Source: Butyricicoccus sp. OM04-18BH (GTDB lineage: Bacteria; Bacillota; Clostridia; Oscillospirales; Butyricicoccaceae). Taken from it: a DNA stretch of 64,000 bases. The stretch's first letter is position 1, and each line of letters starts with the position of its first letter. Shown one piece after another: positions 26,040 through 32,630 of this stretch. The stretch covers positions 45,706-109,705 of the forward strand of contig NZ_QULN01000008.1 in NCBI RefSeq assembly GCF_003481705.1, read 5' to 3'. Both the position numbers and the translations under genes were made by a program. The notes under the pieces were generated by a model. The model searched no databases. It saw only the letters and a program-made list of their open reading frames with translations, and had not been told where the DNA came from.

Positions 26040-26115
26040 GGACATTTAGCTCAGCTGGAAGAGCATCCGCTTGACGTGCGGAAGGTCAGCGGTTCGAACC
26101 CGTTAATGTCCACCA
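26040..26115 (+). tRNA. tRNA-Val (anticodon GAC), second identical copy
   Basis: Identical to the preceding gene, at 80-base spacing with four bases between them. Its 3' end marks the left edge of the prophage and is the likely integration target. Confidence 0.95.
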
Positions 26116-26119
26116 GTTC

Positions 26120-26153
26120 AAATCCCGTCAGAAATGACGGGATTTTCTTTATT
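26120..26153 (+). terminator. terminator after the tRNA pair
   Basis: AAATCCCGTCA-GAAA-TGACGGGATTTT followed by further T residues. Confidence 0.8.
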
Positions 26154-26218
26154 TTACGCTGATTTGCGTTCGTGCTTCAAAAATTGTTCCTGATTTCGTG
26201 TGTTGCGGTTTTCGTGAA

Positions 26219-26378
26219 ATGCGTGATATGCGTGACAGAAACAGATGAAAATGATAACACGTGTAGGAAATGTGAAGGACGCGCGCGAGGGAGCGGGCGG
26301 AAGCTCTTAAAATTTCATCAACTTTCACTCAATGCGGAAAAATGACCGATGTAGGATTTATGTAGGACAGATGTAGGA
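26219..26378. promoter_or_regulatory. putative phage attachment region with integrase arm-type repeats
   Basis: The 250 bases between the tRNA terminator and the integrase hold no gene. They carry ATGCGTGA twice (26,219 and 26,228) and TGTAGGA four times (26,262; 26,350; 26,361; 26,372). The last three, as ATGTAGGA, are spaced exactly 11 bases apart. Such direct repeats beside an integrase resemble arm-type binding sites. Confidence 0.5.
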
Positions 26379-26391
26379 TTGAGCCAGGTTC

Positions 26392-26426
26392 GCAAAAGAC
26401 GCAGCTTAATCGGCTGCGTCTTTTGC
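26392..26426. terminator. hairpin overlapping the integrase stop codon
   Basis: GCAAAAGACGCAGC pairs perfectly with GCTGCGTCTTTTGC around a 7-base loop that includes the integrase stop codon. Confidence 0.6.
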
Positions 26427-27497
26427 TTCCTGCATTTTTCGGATGTCGTCCTCGGTAACGTGGTTGTAAATGTTGGCCGTCGTCGCTATGTCGCTGTGGC
26501 CCATCAGATACTGCGCCGTTTTCAGGTCGACGCCCTGACGTCGGAGATTGGAACAGTATGTGTGGCGCAGATAGTGCGGTGTGATGGACGGATCAAAGGC
26601 GTGCGTGATGATCTTGTTTCGGTAGATCTCGGCACCGGCGGCGCGATCACAGGCGCGGTGGAAGCTTGCCCACATCCGCCGCAGGCCGGTCGCGGTAAGC
26701 ATTCGGCCGTCCTTCCGGTGGAAAAAGTAGCGCGATTTTTTATCCAGCATCGCGGCGAGCTCGTCCGGCAGCGGCACGAAGCGCACGCCCGCGGCTGTCT
26801 TGGTATCCTTGAGCGTCGGCTGATTGCAGTCCGACTTATATTCCACCGAGTGCGAAATCTGGAGCAGGCCGTCCTTGATGTCCTGCCAGCCGATTGGCAC
26901 GGTCTCGCCGCGGCGCAGGCCGCAGTCCAGCATCAGCAGCACCCACGGCCCGGCGTAGTGATATTCCGCTACCTTGCGAACGATGTCCTCCTCCTCGTGC
27001 GTCAGCGAGCGGCGCTCTTTTTTGCGTGTGACCGGCATTTCGAGATTTCGGCAGGGCGAGGCCACGATCAGGCCGTTGATCTCCGCCTGCTCGAAGATCG
27101 CGCGGACGATGTAGCGCAGCTGCGCGGCCGTTCCTGCGCCGAGCGGCTTGCCGTCGTCCGTCCGCGCCTCGTTGAGCAGCTGCTGCACCTGGAAGGGCTT
27201 CACGTCCGCGATCGGGAGCGCGCCAAGCGTCGGAGCGATGCGCAGCCGGATGTGCGTTTCGTAATTGATGCGCTGGGACGCGCCGACGCGCGGCGCTTTG
27301 TAGGTGCGAAACCACTGCCACGCCCACTCCTCGACGGTCGTCTTGCCGGGCGCGCCGCCGCGCTCTGTCAGCGCGCGGACCTGCCGCACCTTCGCGTCAA
27401 AACGCACTTTGCTGTTGTCTTGGATGTACTTCCGGATCGGCTTGCCGTCCGGGCGGTGGCCGATGACGATGCTTGTTTTGTATTTGTAGTCGGGCAT
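26406..27497 (-). CDS. int: tyrosine-type site-specific integrase
   Basis: A 363-residue phage integrase. The N-terminal arm-binding region has YKYKTSIVIGHRPDGKPIRK, a core-binding SAM-like domain covers about 60-160, and the catalytic domain contains LDCGLRRGE (Arg I), ITPHYLRHTYCSNL (His-x-x-Arg), MGHSDIATTANIYNHVT (His and the nucleophilic Tyr). The start at 27,497 follows AGGAGAG; the longer upstream frame lacks homology. It stands next to the tRNA-Val genes and reads toward them, as expected at a phage left end. Confidence 0.95.
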   Translation of the reverse strand: MPDYKYKTSIVIGHRPDGKPIRKYIQDNSKVRFDAKVRQVRALTERGGAPGKTTVEEWAWQWFRTYKAPRVGASQRINYETHIRLRIAPTLGALPIADVKPFQVQQLLNEARTDDGKPLGAGTAAQLRYIVRAIFEQAEINGLIVASPCRNLEMPVTRKKERRSLTHEEEDIVRKVAEYHYAGPWVLLMLDCGLRRGETVPIGWQDIKDGLLQISHSVEYKSDCNQPTLKDTKTAAGVRFVPLPDELAAMLDKKSRYFFHRKDGRMLTATGLRRMWASFHRACDRAAGAEIYRNKIITHAFDPSITPHYLRHTYCSNLRRQGVDLKTAQYLMGHSDIATTANIYNHVTEDDIRKMQEAKDAAD

Positions 27498-27601
27498 GGT
27501 AATCTCTCCTAAAGTTCGGGAAATTTGCGGGAAAAGAACATTTGTTCGATTGCGCGATTGAAAATATAGCAGACCCAGAGGGTAGGGTCTGCTGTATTTT
27601 T

Positions 27602-28597
27602 TTATGCGCATTTTTTGCAGGGCGTGCGGCTGCCGACCTGATCCATAGTGACTGTGCGGGCATTCTTTCCGGCACAGCTTGCGGAACGGTGCCAACGCTT
27701 ACCGCTGGGCGTGATGTAAACGGTCTCCTGCTGCGGCGCAGCGGCTGCGGCCTGCTCGGCTGCGGCCTTTTCGGCTGCGGCTTTCTCAGCTGCGGCTTTT
27801 TCGGCGGCGGCCTGCTCGGCGGCGGCCTTCTCTGCGGCTGCTTTCTCCTCGGCGGCCTTCTGCTCGGCGGCGGCCTTTTCGGCTGCGGCTTTTTCGGCGG
27901 CGGCCTTCTCTGCGGCTGCTTTCTCCTCGGCGGCCTTCTGCTCGGCTGCTGCCTTTTCGGCTGCTGCCTTTTCGGCTGCTGCCTTTTCAGCGGCGGCCTG
28001 TTCAGCTGCGGCTTGCTGCTCGGCCTGAGCGGTCTGCTCGGCGGTGGCGTCGGCGACCGGATCGGGCGAAGCCTTGCCGCCGACGGCGAGCAAGACGAAG
28101 AGGACGGCTACGACAACCATCCAGCGGCAGCGCGGCGGCTTGTCGCCATTCCACGCGATGCGAGTGCGGCGGTAGTACAGGATAAAGCAGCCGAGGGCGG
28201 TGCCTAAGAAGCCACCGACGACGGAGACAAGCGTCAGCGTCAGGCTCATCGCTATCAGCAGGACGGCGAGGACTTTAAGCAGGGTCAGCATACCCTTCGG
28301 CGTCCGGGGCGGGCGCGGCGGCTGCGGATCGATGGGCGGAAGATCGACGGTCGGCGTATGCTCCGGCGCGGTCTGGTCATGCTTATCGGTAGACGAGGCC
28401 GCGCCGCCGCCAATCTTGCCGGTCTTGGTGTAGGACAGGCCGGTGCCCGGCAGGCCGACCGTCTTAGTAACGCGGCCCTTACTGTTGACCGACACGCGGG
28501 CACCCTTGACGCCAGCGGAGATGCCGACTGACTTCTTGCCGATATTGAGCCGCACGCCCGGTGCGATTTTTACAGATTTGCGAAATCTGAATCCCAT
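27602..28597 (-). CDS. DUF4236 protein with AAAEK repeats and Cys-containing C-terminus
   Basis: A 331-residue protein. Residues 1-60 are a DUF4236 domain (MGFRFRKSVKIAPGVRLNIG, GLPGTGLSYT). Two hydrophobic segments span about 100-170. About 110 residues of AAAEK/AAAEQKAAEE repeats predict a long helix. The C-terminus (YITPSGKRWHRSASCAGK to CKKCA) resembles small Cys/His domains found at the ends of secreted or nuclease-like proteins. It lies in the lysogeny cluster and may be expressed from the prophage; a membrane or surface role is a guess. Confidence 0.7.
   Translation of the reverse strand: MGFRFRKSVKIAPGVRLNIGKKSVGISAGVKGARVSVNSKGRVTKTVGLPGTGLSYTKTGKIGGGAASSTDKHDQTAPEHTPTVDLPPIDPQPPRPPRTPKGMLTLLKVLAVLLIAMSLTLTLVSVVGGFLGTALGCFILYYRRTRIAWNGDKPPRCRWMVVVAVLFVLLAVGGKASPDPVADATAEQTAQAEQQAAAEQAAAEKAAAEKAAAEKAAAEQKAAEEKAAAEKAAAEKAAAEKAAAEQKAAEEKAAAEKAAAEQAAAEKAAAEKAAAEKAAAEQAAAAAPQQETVYITPSGKRWHRSASCAGKNARTVTMDQVGSRTPCKKCA
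27823..27978. repeat. two tandem 78-bp repeats in the AAAEK coding region
   Basis: The segment starting CGGCCTTCTCTGCGGCTGCT recurs at 27,901 after 78 bases (26 codons). Shorter 15-base units flank it. It is a likely site of length change. Confidence 0.65.
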
Positions 28598-28615
28598 ATC
28601 CTAAACCCCTTTAGC

Positions 28616-28638
28616 AAGGTGTTCAATTTGAACACCTT
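28616..28638. repeat. dispersed palindrome, copy A (23-bp perfect form)
   Basis: The GGTGTTCAATTTGAACACC core at 28,618-28,636 is extended by AA and TT to 23 bp. It is intergenic, between the ImmA gene and the DUF4236 gene. The T-rich run lies on the + side, so it does not terminate the minus-strand genes. Confidence 0.85.
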
Positions 28639-28645
28639 TATTTTT

Positions 28646-29068
28646 TTACTCAAATTTATAGTTTTTGCGCTCGGTGTAATATGCAATCGCCCAGCGCATG
28701 AAATCCTCGGTCACATCGAAGTGCTCGGCAAGCTCCCAGACCTCGGTCATGCCGTCCCGTACAGCCTGCCGGAGCTTGCTCCACGGGATAAGCCGATACA
28801 CCGCCCATTTGTTTGCCTTGTTCTCATGCTGCTCGCGGACATCCAGCGGCGTGTACTGGTTGTAAAACCCGCCGTAGACACAGTGACCCAGCTCGTGAGA
28901 CAGTTTGACCGCCTCATCAGCAGAGGAGCGGATCTTGCGCGGGTCTAGCGCAATAGCGCAGGTGCCGCCGATCGGGACGGAGAAAGCCTCAGCTGTCTGC
29001 ATGGGGAAGTAGTCAACGTCAATGTGGTTCCGCCATGCGTATAGATATAAGCTCGTTCTGCGATCCAT
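28646..29068 (-). CDS. ImmA/IrrE family metallopeptidase
   Basis: A 140-residue zinc peptidase with the HExxH motif in SHELGHCVYGGFYN and the third-ligand region EHENKANKWA. Relatives such as ImmA of ICEBs1 cut the partner repressor to allow excision. It overlaps the repressor gene region by start/stop proximity (start 29,068, five bases from the repressor stop at 29,073), so the two form a repressor/anti-repressor pair. The start is preceded by AGGTAAC. Confidence 0.88.
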   Translation of the reverse strand: MDRRTSLYLYAWRNHIDVDYFPMQTAEAFSVPIGGTCAIALDPRKIRSSADEAVKLSHELGHCVYGGFYNQYTPLDVREQHENKANKWAVYRLIPWSKLRQAVRDGMTEVWELAEHFDVTEDFMRWAIAYYTERKNYKFE

Positions 29069-29072
29069 AAAG

Positions 29073-29405
29073 TTACCTGTTGTTGTACTGCTCACGCTTG
29101 AAACGTGCATATGCCTTGATGTCCTCTAATGTCGCGTCGTCAATGTCCGTTGTGCCGAAAAGCGCAAATTTGATGTCGTCATCGTCTACAGTCGGACGGC
29201 TGGCAGGTTTTCTTATGTCTGTATTGCCGAGAAGGTAGTCCGTTGATACATCAAAAAATGCGGCTAAAGCAGCGACCGTATCCGTATCGGGATCACGCAT
29301 GCCTTTTTCCCAGCCTGAAATTGTATTTTGAGCAACATGAAATTGCGTTGCTAAATCTTTTTGCGATAAATTTTTCTCTTTTCGCAATTCTCTGATGCGT
29401 ATCAT
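29073..29405 (-). CDS. XRE-family phage repressor (ImmR/CI-like)
   Basis: A 110-residue repressor. Residues 1-60 form an HTH_3 domain (MIRIRELRKEKNLSQKDLAT, AQNTISGWEKG, FFDVSTDYLLG), followed by a short C-terminal region likely to be the ImmA cleavage and dimer part. ATG 29,405 is used with AGGTGA upstream; GTG 29,414 is less likely. It faces the rightward promoter across about 90 bases containing operator-like palindromes, the usual lysogeny switch layout. Confidence 0.9.
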   Translation of the reverse strand: MIRIRELRKEKNLSQKDLATQFHVAQNTISGWEKGMRDPDTDTVAALAAFFDVSTDYLLGNTDIRKPASRPTVDDDDIKFALFGTTDIDDATLEDIKAYARFKREQYNNR

Positions 29406-29426
29406 ACAATTCACCTCGATGCCATC

Positions 29427-29445
29427 ATATCACTAAAAGTAATAT
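29427..29445. promoter_or_regulatory. operator O1 near the repressor start
   Basis: ATATCACT-AAA-AGTAATAT, an 8-3-8 palindrome with one mismatch. Confidence 0.6.
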
Positions 29446-29491
29446 AATTAAATATTATATCGCAACATGCGAGAAAATTTTTCAAAGCCTA

Positions 29492-29520
29492 TTGACATAT
29501 CGCGTATAGTGATATATAGT
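29492..29520 (+). promoter_or_regulatory. rightward early promoter
   Basis: TTGACA, a 17-nt spacer and TATAGT. Operator O2 occupies most of the spacer, so repressor binding would block polymerase. Confidence 0.8.
29497..29515. promoter_or_regulatory. operator O2 inside the rightward promoter
   Basis: ATATCGCG-TAT-AGTGATAT has the same 8-3-8 spacing as O1, with one strong half-site AGTGATAT. Confidence 0.55.
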
Positions 29521-29522
29521 AA

Positions 29523-29541
29523 TAATCGCAAAGAGTGATAT
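29523..29541. promoter_or_regulatory. operator O3 in the early leader
   Basis: TAATCGCA-AAG-AGTGATAT repeats the AGTGATAT half-site at the same spacing; the left half is weak. Confidence 0.45.
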
Positions 29542-29557
29542 ACGGAGGTGAGGGAGG

Positions 29558-29914
29558 GTGAACCATTTGTACGAGATCAACGAAGCGGAACTCAATGAAG
29601 TTGACCGTCTGGGGCTGGCCTATTGCAGATTGTGCGCTTGGGGCTGGGATGAAATTGTAGGTCCTAAGCCGGAAGGCTTTGACGATTTGCCGGATTTTGA
29701 TAGACGCAAATTCCGTCGTTTCAGAAAGCCAATTCGAACAAAATATGATTATATCTGGCCAAAGATGAAAGGTATTGAATTTTTAATCGGAAAAGACAAT
29801 ACCAGCAGATGCTGGTGGATATTCGAGCTGGGGCGTACAGAAGAACAATGGCGCGAATGGTGTTTAACCGGGAAGTACGATCCCCGCTATTATGTCAATG
29901 AACGTCAAAAGTAA
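29558..29914 (+). CDS. hypothetical early phage protein
   Basis: A 118-residue protein from GTG 29,558 after GAGGGAGG, the first gene of the rightward transcript. It is rich in aromatic and charged residues (CRLCAWGWDEIVGPKPEGFD, CWWIFELGRTEEQWREW) with no recognised domain. Base composition is clearly more AT-rich than the structural genes. Its 3' end overlaps the opposite-strand gene 29,864-30,202 by 51 bases. Confidence 0.6.
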   Translation: MNHLYEINEAELNEVDRLGLAYCRLCAWGWDEIVGPKPEGFDDLPDFDRRKFRRFRKPIRTKYDYIWPKMKGIEFLIGKDNTSRCWWIFELGRTEEQWREWCLTGKYDPRYYVNERQK

Positions 29915-30202
29915 CGCAATGGCTGAACAGATTTCAGCTCTTAGCAGGCGCTTGTTGGTGATTTGGATGTTTTCCAATTCTCCGCGCCCGGGAGGAGTGA
30001 TACGAAATTTATCAGTGACTGTGCCAAAAGTATCGCTATGCTGACATGATGGGTCGAATTCAATGAATTTGGAATCGAAAAGCCATTTTACATATGGCAC
30101 AACAGTTAGGATATCTGATTTAGTCAATAATGCGATATCTGTGACGCTTAATGAAGGATACTCTGTAAAACCTTCCAAAATAGAGCGTGAGAGTTTATCC
30201 AT
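29864..30202 (-). CDS. small winged-helix-like protein with C-terminal membrane helix
   Basis: A 112-residue protein starting MDKLSRSILEGFTEYPSLSV after AGGAAG. The first 70 residues look like a winged helix (DIALLTKSDILTVVPYVKWL, KFRITPPGRGELE); the end is hydrophobic (AICSAIALLLTFIDIIAGIV). It is the only minus-strand gene inside the early rightward cluster and is AT-rich. A membrane-tethered regulator or superinfection-exclusion factor is possible, without direct evidence. Confidence 0.55.
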   Translation of the reverse strand: MDKLSRSILEGFTEYPSLSVTDIALLTKSDILTVVPYVKWLFDSKFIEFDPSCQHSDTFGTVTDKFRITPPGRGELENIQITNKRLLRAEICSAIALLLTFIDIIAGIVLPG

Positions 30203-30269
30203 AGTAACACTTCCTTTCCATGAAATTTTATCACGAAAAGGGAAGAAACACCAGAAAGAAGGTGAGAAA

Positions 30270-30470
30270 ATGAAGAAAATCAAAGAGCTGCGTCTGGCAA
30301 AGGGTCTGCGACAGGTGGATATGGCGGCACATTTTGGTGTTGGCCAGACCGCAATAGTCAAGTGGGAGAGTGAAGGATTGTACCCTCCGTCCCGACTGCT
30401 GCCGGAAATCGCAATCTATCTCGGCTGCACGCTGGAAGATCTCTACAAAGACGAAAAGGAGGCTATCTAA
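30270..30470 (+). CDS. Cro-like XRE regulator
   Basis: A 66-residue HTH_3 protein (KIKELRLAKGLRQVDMAAHF, GQTAIVKWESEG, EIAIYLGCTLEDLY), the size of phage Cro proteins. ATG 30,270 is preferred over the long upstream extension because homology begins at MKKIKELR. The stop overlaps the start of the next gene at 30,470. It probably binds the same early operators. Confidence 0.8.
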   Translation: MKKIKELRLAKGLRQVDMAAHFGVGQTAIVKWESEGLYPPSRLLPEIAIYLGCTLEDLYKDEKEAI

Positions 30471-30682
30471 TGGCGGCGAAATACGCAACTACGGCTGATC
30501 TGGCCGAGCGGTGGCTCTGCTCGCCGGACTACGTCCGGATGATTATCCGGGAGGGCAAGCTCAGCGCCGTGAACCTCGGCGGGTGGAAAATCCGCTGGGA
30601 CGAGGTCTACCGCTACGAAAAGGAGCGGGAAAAGGCCGACGCCGAGATGCTGCGGCAACAGCGTCTTGGGTTTGTTCGTTGA
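30470..30682 (+). CDS. excisionase-like HTH protein
   Basis: A 70-residue HTH_17/MerR-like DNA-binding protein (TTADLAERWLCSPDYVRMII, GKLSAVNLGGWKIRWDEVYRY). Such small proteins serve as excisionases or minor regulators in temperate phages. Coupled to the Cro-like gene by a one-base overlap. Confidence 0.7.
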   Translation: MAAKYATTADLAERWLCSPDYVRMIIREGKLSAVNLGGWKIRWDEVYRYEKEREKADAEMLRQQRLGFVR

Positions 30683-30717
30683 TAAAAGAATACAGCAAAA
30701 AGAAAGGGATGTCCACG

Positions 30718-31173
30718 ATGGCAGGATACCAGAACATCTACCAAGCTGCCCGTGAGGGTGCGTCTTTGACGCAGGAAGCCGCAGCGGAGCGCCTTGGGTG
30801 GTCCGTGCGTAATTTGCAGGCCATCGAGCAGGAAGAGCGCGTGCCGACGGCGGTGCGTGTGGCCGAAATGGCCGAGCTCTACCGTGCACCATGGCTGCGC
30901 GGCTATTACTGCAATCGCTGTCCGCTCGGTACACTCTGGCAGAGGCCGGAGAGCAACGTCGAGCTTCAGCAGCTTGCGCTCGAGGTGAGGCTGGAGGTAG
31001 ATGACACAGACCAGGAGCGAGCAGACGCGCGCGAGCTGTCCATCATTGCCCTCGATCGCAAAATCGACGACGAGGAAATGCCGCGATATAACGCGATTTT
31101 GAAGCGCATGCTGCGCCGGGCGTTTCTGGCTGAAATGGCCGTTATCAGCGGCGAAACTTCAAAGGAGAAATGA
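30718..31173 (+). CDS. HTH-domain regulator with C-terminal helical region
   Basis: A 151-residue protein. Residues 1-70 carry an XRE HTH (IYQAAREGASLTQEAAAERL, RNLQAIEQEERVPTAVRVAE); a CNRCPLG segment follows, and the rest is helical. ATG 30,718 gives nine bases from the AAAGGG site; ATG 30,709 would be too close. This layout is common in Clostridia prophages. The exact target is unknown. Confidence 0.7.
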   Translation: MAGYQNIYQAAREGASLTQEAAAERLGWSVRNLQAIEQEERVPTAVRVAEMAELYRAPWLRGYYCNRCPLGTLWQRPESNVELQQLALEVRLEVDDTDQERADARELSIIALDRKIDDEEMPRYNAILKRMLRRAFLAEMAVISGETSKEK

Positions 31174-31460
31174 AAATGCAAATTTGCGCAAAAAAAAGTG
31201 CCCACACGGCGGCAACCGTGCAGACACAAATGCATAGCGAATACAGTTATTATACTAACACAAGCGCCCGGGCGCGTCAAGCTCGGAAAAAATCTTTGAC
31301 GGATAAACATATCCGTGCGGCGCTGACGGCCATCGGCTTTGCGCTGCTGATCGCGGCGGCGAGCGCCGATAATGCGGAGCTGCTGGGCGGCCGTGCGACG
31401 CTCTTTGTCGCGGCCGTCGGCGTGCTCGCCATGTGGACGGGCACCGCGCGGAATGCGTAG
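31170..31460 (+). CDS. small phage membrane protein
   Basis: A 96-residue protein with two hydrophobic helices in the second half (AALTAIGFALLIAAASA, ATLFVAAVGVLAMW) after a polar N-terminus. It overlaps the previous stop (ATGA). No family recognised. Confidence 0.55.
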   Translation: MKMQICAKKSAHTAATVQTQMHSEYSYYTNTSARARQARKKSLTDKHIRAALTAIGFALLIAAASADNAELLGGRATLFVAAVGVLAMWTGTARNA

Positions 31461-31474
31461 AAAAGGGGTTAGAT

Positions 31475-31921
31475 ATGCCAGCAAAGATAAATTGGACGGA
31501 TGAGATACTCGACCATCTCGTCCGCCAGAGGGAGGCCGGAGTACCGGCGCGAAAGATCGCGGAAGAGCTCGGCGTTGGCAACACCACGCTTGAGCAGAAA
31601 ATCGCAGAGTTGTGTCTCGAGGGGCAACCCTTGAGGAAAAGGGTGAAGCAGGAGTGGACACGGGATGATGTGAATTGCATCATCCAGATGGCCCGGGACG
31701 GCATGACCGCGCCCGAAATCGCGGAGGAGATCGATCGTTCCGCAGCGTCTGTGAACTCCAAGCTCACCAAGCTGCGGAAGGCGGGAATGCTGCCGTGGGT
31801 CGGCCAGGGAACCGGCCACAAGCACAGCAGGAAAGAACAGGACGCAGAAGTACGGGCGCTCCTGCGCCGCTTCACGGCGGCGTGCGAGGTCATCAAGGAG
31901 GCGACAGGGTATGGCAGATAA
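31475..31921 (+). CDS. HTH-rich DNA-binding protein
   Basis: A 148-residue protein with two helix-turn-helix-like units: INWTDEILDHLVRQREAGVP with KIAEELGVGNTTLEQKIAEL, and WTRDDVNCIIQMARDGMTAP with EIAEEIDRSAASVNSKLTKL. Tandem GcrA/Myb-like units are typical of phage regulators preceding the replication genes. ATG 31,475 follows AAAGGGG. It overlaps the O-like gene by 11 bases. Confidence 0.7.
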   Translation: MPAKINWTDEILDHLVRQREAGVPARKIAEELGVGNTTLEQKIAELCLEGQPLRKRVKQEWTRDDVNCIIQMARDGMTAPEIAEEIDRSAASVNSKLTKLRKAGMLPWVGQGTGHKHSRKEQDAEVRALLRRFTAACEVIKEATGYGR

Positions 31922-32630
31922 GCCGAGCTTTTACAGCATCCTGACCGCCGACGTGCGGTACGATGAGCGCCTCAGTTTTTTCGCCCGTGTGCTCTACAGC
32001 GACATCACGGCGATGTGCAACGTCAAGGGCTACTGCTCGGCCGGAAATGAGCATTTTGCGGACAAGTTCAAGCAGAGCAAACGCACAGTTTCGGGCACGA
32101 TCGCGCGCCTGGCGGAGCTCGGATACCTCCGTGTCGAGGTCATCCGAGATGTCGGAAAAACCGTCGTTGAGCGCCGAATCTGGGTGCAGGCGAACGCTCA
32201 GGAAGCAATGGAAAAAGTGGCTGGCCCTATAGAAGAAAATTTCCATACCTATAGAAAAAAACTTCCTGACCCTATAGAAGAAAATTTCCAGGATATAAAG
32301 GAGAATAATACAAGAGATAATAATAACCCCCTTACCCCCACGGGGGAGAGCGAGTTATTTGACGAGTTCTGGGCGGCCTACCCCAAGCACGTCGCCAAGA
32401 AACCGGCGCGGCGGGCGTGGGACAAGCTCCACGCAGACCGCGACCTGCTGGACGCGCTTTTGACCGCGCTCGAGTGGCAGACGCGCACGGAGGCGTGGCA
32501 GCGGGACGGCGGCCGCTACGTACCGAACCCGGCAACATGGCTTAACGGCCGCCGGTGGGAGGACGAGCCGCAGGCGGAAGCCGAGCCGGACAAGCCACCC
32601 AGGCGGCGAGAGGAGGTCGAGGTGTGGTAG
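31911..32630 (+). CDS. O-like replication initiator
   Basis: A 239-residue phage replication protein. Residues 1-95 form a winged-helix origin-binding domain (PSFYSILTADVRYDERLSFF, HFADKFKQSKRTVSGTIARL). A low-complexity linker encoded by three iterons follows (PIEENF twice). The C-terminal part (FDEFWAAYPKHVAKKPARRAW, NPATWLNGRRWEDEP) is the domain that recruits helicase in similar proteins. DnaB follows with a short overlap. Layout matches lambda O, whose gene holds the origin. Confidence 0.82.
   Translation: MADKPSFYSILTADVRYDERLSFFARVLYSDITAMCNVKGYCSAGNEHFADKFKQSKRTVSGTIARLAELGYLRVEVIRDVGKTVVERRIWVQANAQEAMEKVAGPIEENFHTYRKKLPDPIEENFQDIKENNTRDNNNPLTPTGESELFDEFWAAYPKHVAKKPARRAWDKLHADRDLLDALLTALEWQTRTEAWQRDGGRYVPNPATWLNGRRWEDEPQAEAEPDKPPRRREEVEVW
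32226..32325 (+). other. putative prophage replication origin: three iterons plus AT-rich stretch
   Basis: CCTATAGAAGAAAATTTCC occurs at 32,226 and 32,271 exactly and at 32,248 with two changes, spaced 22 and 23 bases (two helical turns). About 40 AT-rich bases follow (32,290-32,325), suited to strand opening. All lie in the O-like gene. Confidence 0.65.

Noticed and set aside
27740-28020. CRISPR-like repeat array
   Set aside because: The repeats are codon-level repeats of an Ala/Glu/Lys helix in one frame, with no spacers of uniform size and no cas genes.
28616-28645. Palindrome copy A with T-rich flank as a terminator for the lysogeny operon
   Set aside because: The genes run on the minus strand, where the T-rich run would be an A run before the hairpin. 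The same palindrome without T residues occurs elsewhere.
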